From Oscillospiraceae bacterium Zagget12 (GTDB lineage Bacteria > Bacillota > Clostridia > UBA1381): a DNA stretch of 64,000 nt. The notes beneath the pieces were generated by a model, which saw only the letters and a program-made list of their open reading frames with translations, was not told the DNA's origin and searched no databases. The stretch covers positions 17,796 through 81,795 of the forward strand of contig MSHM01000040.1 of assembly GCA_001941225.1 (NCBI GenBank). The letters run 5' to 3'. Position numbers and translations under genes: made by a program. The stretch's first letter is position 1; each line of letters starts with the position of its first letter. Positions 62,508 through 64,000 of the stretch are shown here, piece by piece.

Positions 62508-63692
62508 TTATTTAATCGCCTCTTTAAGCGCGTCCGCCTTATCGGTTTTTTCCCAGGAAACACCCAAATCCTCGCGTCCCATATGACCGTAAGCCGCCAA
62601 TGAGCGGTAAATCGGTTTTCTTAAATCAAGCTGCTTTATAATCGCGTGCGGCCTTAGGTCAAACACCTTTTCTATCGCGCGCTCTATTTTCTCCTCAGGT
62701 ACAGCCGCCGTGCCGAAAGTATCAACCATTATCGAAACGGGGTGCGCCACGCCTATCGCGTAAGCAAGCTGAACCTCGCATTTCTTTGCGAGTCCCGCCG
62801 CCACTACGTTTTTGGCAACCCATCTTGACGCGTATGCCGCGCTCCTGTCAACCTTTGTCGGGTCCTTGCCGGAGAATGCTCCGCCGCCGTGCCTTGCGTA
62901 TCCGCCGTATGTATCGACGATGATTTTTCTGCCCGTAAGACCGCTGTCGCCGTTGGGACCGCCAACAACAAATCTTCCGGTGGGATTGATAAAGAATTTT
63001 GTGTTTTCGTCGATGATATTTGCGGGAACCGTCTTTAATATAACCTCGCGCTTTATATCCTCGCGCAGCTTTTTAATATCCACATCGGGTGAGTGCTGAC
63101 TCGATACCACCACCGTGTCAACTCTTACCGGCTTGTCATCGTCATATTCCACGGTTACCTGGGTTTTGCCGTCCGGTCTCAGATAGTCAAGCAAGCCCTC
63201 TTTTCTGACCTCCGTCAGTTTTTTCGCCATTTTGTGCGCGAGTGAGATTGGCATCGGCATAAGCTCGGGAGTTTCATCACAGGCATAGCCGAACATCATT
63301 CCCTGGTCGCCGGCGCCTGTTGAGTTTTCATCGTCGCAGCCGCCCTCCTCGCGGTTCTCATAGCCGGAGTTTACGCCTTGAGCGATGTCGGGCGATTGCT
63401 CGTCAATCGCGGTAACAACGGCGCAGGTGGTGCCGTCAAAGCCGTATTTCGCTCTGTCGTATCCTATGTCAAGAACAACCTGTCTTGCCACTTTCGGGAA
63501 ATCCACATAGCAGCTGGTCGTAATTTCACCCATTATTGAGATAATGCCGGTGGTGCAGGTGGTTTCGCAGGCAACTCGCGCCGCGGGATCCTCCTTTAAT
63601 ATTTCGTCAAGTATGGCGTCGGAAATCTGGTCGCAGATTTTATCGGGGTGTCCCTCTGTTACCGATTCCGAGGTAAACAGTTTTTTACTCAT
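62508..63692 (-). CDS. metK: S-adenosylmethionine synthetase
   Basis: Makes SAM from methionine and ATP, 394 aa. [24 protein letters not shown] at the N-terminus (methionine/ATP site), [19 protein letters not shown], and the glycine-rich [20 protein letters not shown]-loop are visible. AAAGGA is 10 bp from the Met at 63692 but only 1 bp from the one at 63701, so the former is used. The promoter is close and the leader short, with no room for a SAM riboswitch. Confidence 0.97.
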   Translation of the reverse strand: MSKKLFTSESVTEGHPDKICDQISDAILDEILKEDPAARVACETTCTTGIISIMGEITTSCYVDFPKVARQVVLDIGYDRAKYGFDGTTCAVVTAIDEQSPDIAQGVNSGYENREEGGCDDENSTGAGDQGMMFGYACDETPELMPMPISLAHKMAKKLTEVRKEGLLDYLRPDGKTQVTVEYDDDKPVRVDTVVVSSQHSPDVDIKKLREDIKREVILKTVPANIIDENTKFFINPTGRFVVGGPNGDSGLTGRKIIVDTYGGYARHGGGAFSGKDPTKVDRSAAYASRWVAKNVVAAGLAKKCEVQLAYAIGVAHPVSIMVDTFGTAAVPEEKIERAIEKVFDLRPHAIIKQLDLRKPIYRSLAAYGHMGREDLGVSWEKTDKADALKEAIK

Positions 63693-63731
63693 TGGTTTCA
63701 TTTCCTTTCCGATATAAATGCTCTGAATAAT

Positions 63732-63760
63732 ATTCTATATTAAAAGCCGAAAAAAGTCAA
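63732..63760 (-). promoter_or_regulatory. Promoter of metK
   Basis: Minus strand TTGACT (63755-63760), 17 bp, TAGAAT (63732-63737), about 39 bp before the start codon. Confidence 0.65.
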
Positions 63761-63812
63761 TTAATAATGCGGAATAAATTGAAGTTAATATATTTTTTGA
63801 AAAAATTTAAAA

Positions 63813-64000
63813 AATGTAGGTTTGACAATGATGTGTTACACATTTTCAAAAAACCTCGCCATCATTGAGATAAGCCTTGATGTAGTCGGCGGGAGATTTC
63901 CAGTTTAGCGGTCGCATAGGGAACTTATTGTAGTTACGGTTATGTACCTTTAATTGTTTTGTAAAGTCTTCAAATGAATAAAACGTATGCGTTGCATAGA
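63813..64000 (-). mobile_element. End of an insertion sequence: transposase C-terminus and probable terminal repeat
   Basis: Reading the minus strand, the last codons of a transposase end at a TGA at 63846-63848. The visible 50 residues include FEDFTKQLKVHNRNYNKFPMRPLNWKSP, the C-terminal signature of the rve/DDE integrase core in IS3/IS481-like transposases. Between its stop and metK lies TGTAGGTTTGACAATGATG (from about 63815), plausibly the terminal inverted repeat; TGTGTTACACA next to it is an 11-bp palindrome. The rest of the element is outside the window, so family and intactness are open. Confidence 0.7.
63846..64000 (-). CDS. Transposase, DDE integrase-core type, C-terminal fragment
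   Basis: Partial gene running off the right edge. Only about 51 C-terminal residues are present, so the catalytic Asp residues and the last Glu are not visible. The motif YNKFPMRPLNWKSPADYI is typical of the end of integrase-type transposases, which cut and join DNA at the element ends. No overlap with other genes. Confidence 0.75.
   Translation of the reverse strand, partial: YATHTFYSFEDFTKQLKVHNRNYNKFPMRPLNWKSPADYIKAYLNDGEVF

Noticed and set aside
63693..63845. SAM riboswitch upstream of metK
   Set aside because: The promoter is only about 39 bp from the start codon, leaving no room for an aptamer, and no terminator hairpin is present.
1..64000. CRISPR array, tRNA or rRNA genes, or a defence island
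   Set aside because: No regular direct repeats with spacers, no tRNA cloverleaf and no rRNA core sequence were noticed; gene content is mostly housekeeping.

Overview
The window looks like chromosomal DNA of a spore-forming, Gram-positive anaerobe of the class Clostridia (Eubacteriales), probably a gut or uncultured lineage. The evidence is gene content: a complete spoIIAA-spoIIAB-sigF operon, a Spo0E-like peptide, addAB instead of recBCD, the one-step LL-diaminopimelate aminotransferase, a V/A-type ATPase operon, and strong AAAGGAGG ribosome binding sites with TTGACA/TATAAT promoters. TAG, TAA and TGA all serve as ordinary stops. No tRNA, rRNA or CRISPR array is visible. Mobile DNA is limited to a transposase tail at the extreme right end; the truncated tyrosine recombinase at the left edge may or may not belong to an element.

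Layout, left to right. 1-941: tyrosine recombinase (minus strand, cut by the window edge). 1.08-8.7 kb: addB-addA repair nuclease and a small membrane/coiled-coil protein. 8.7-19.4 kb: a nitrogen and diaminopimelate block, with glnA, an ANTAR-domain RNA-binding antiterminator, dapF, dapL, gltB and gltD. 19.5-24.6 kb: radC-like gene, hom-thrB-lysC of the aspartate pathway, and an rRNA methyltransferase. 24.65-34.9 kb: an ACT protein and a DUF711 protein followed by a nine-gene V/A-type ATPase operon (G/H-C-I-K-F-E-A-B-D). 34.9-37.3 kb: membrane export-like protein, lipid kinase, ruvX, DUF1292. 37.4-39.2 kb: a structured RNA resembling 6S RNA, then the spoIIA operon. 39.4-42.8 kb: an EF-G paralogue and a sugar-ABC ATPase. 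42.9-46.2 kb (minus): Spo0E-like peptide, lgt, tex. 46.2-58.3 kb: a division and cell wall cluster, mraZ-rsmH-ftsL-PBP-murE-murF-mraY-ftsW-murG, ending in a histidyl-tRNA synthetase. 58.4-63.7 kb: a DUF2325 gene with two palindromic operators, an iron-type alcohol dehydrogenase interrupted by one amber codon, a double-GGDEF protein, metK (minus), and the transposase end.

The most notable regulatory signal links the nitrogen genes. The glnA and gltB leaders each carry a hexaloop hairpin (loop AARGGY, A at position 1 and G at position 4) that overlaps an intrinsic terminator. The ANTAR regulator encoded immediately after glnA lacks the receiver phospho-acceptor Asp. GS and glutamate synthase therefore appear to be controlled together by RNA antitermination. 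Other leads are an in-frame ribosome binding site and GTG inside lysC (a second, ACT-only product), twin GTTAG-N6-CTAAC operators before the DUF2325 gene, the amber-interrupted dehydrogenase, the 6S-like RNA and a three-hairpin element in the gltB leader. dapF, dapL and the DNPR motif of MurE agree on meso-diaminopimelate peptidoglycan, tying the amino acid and cell wall blocks together.
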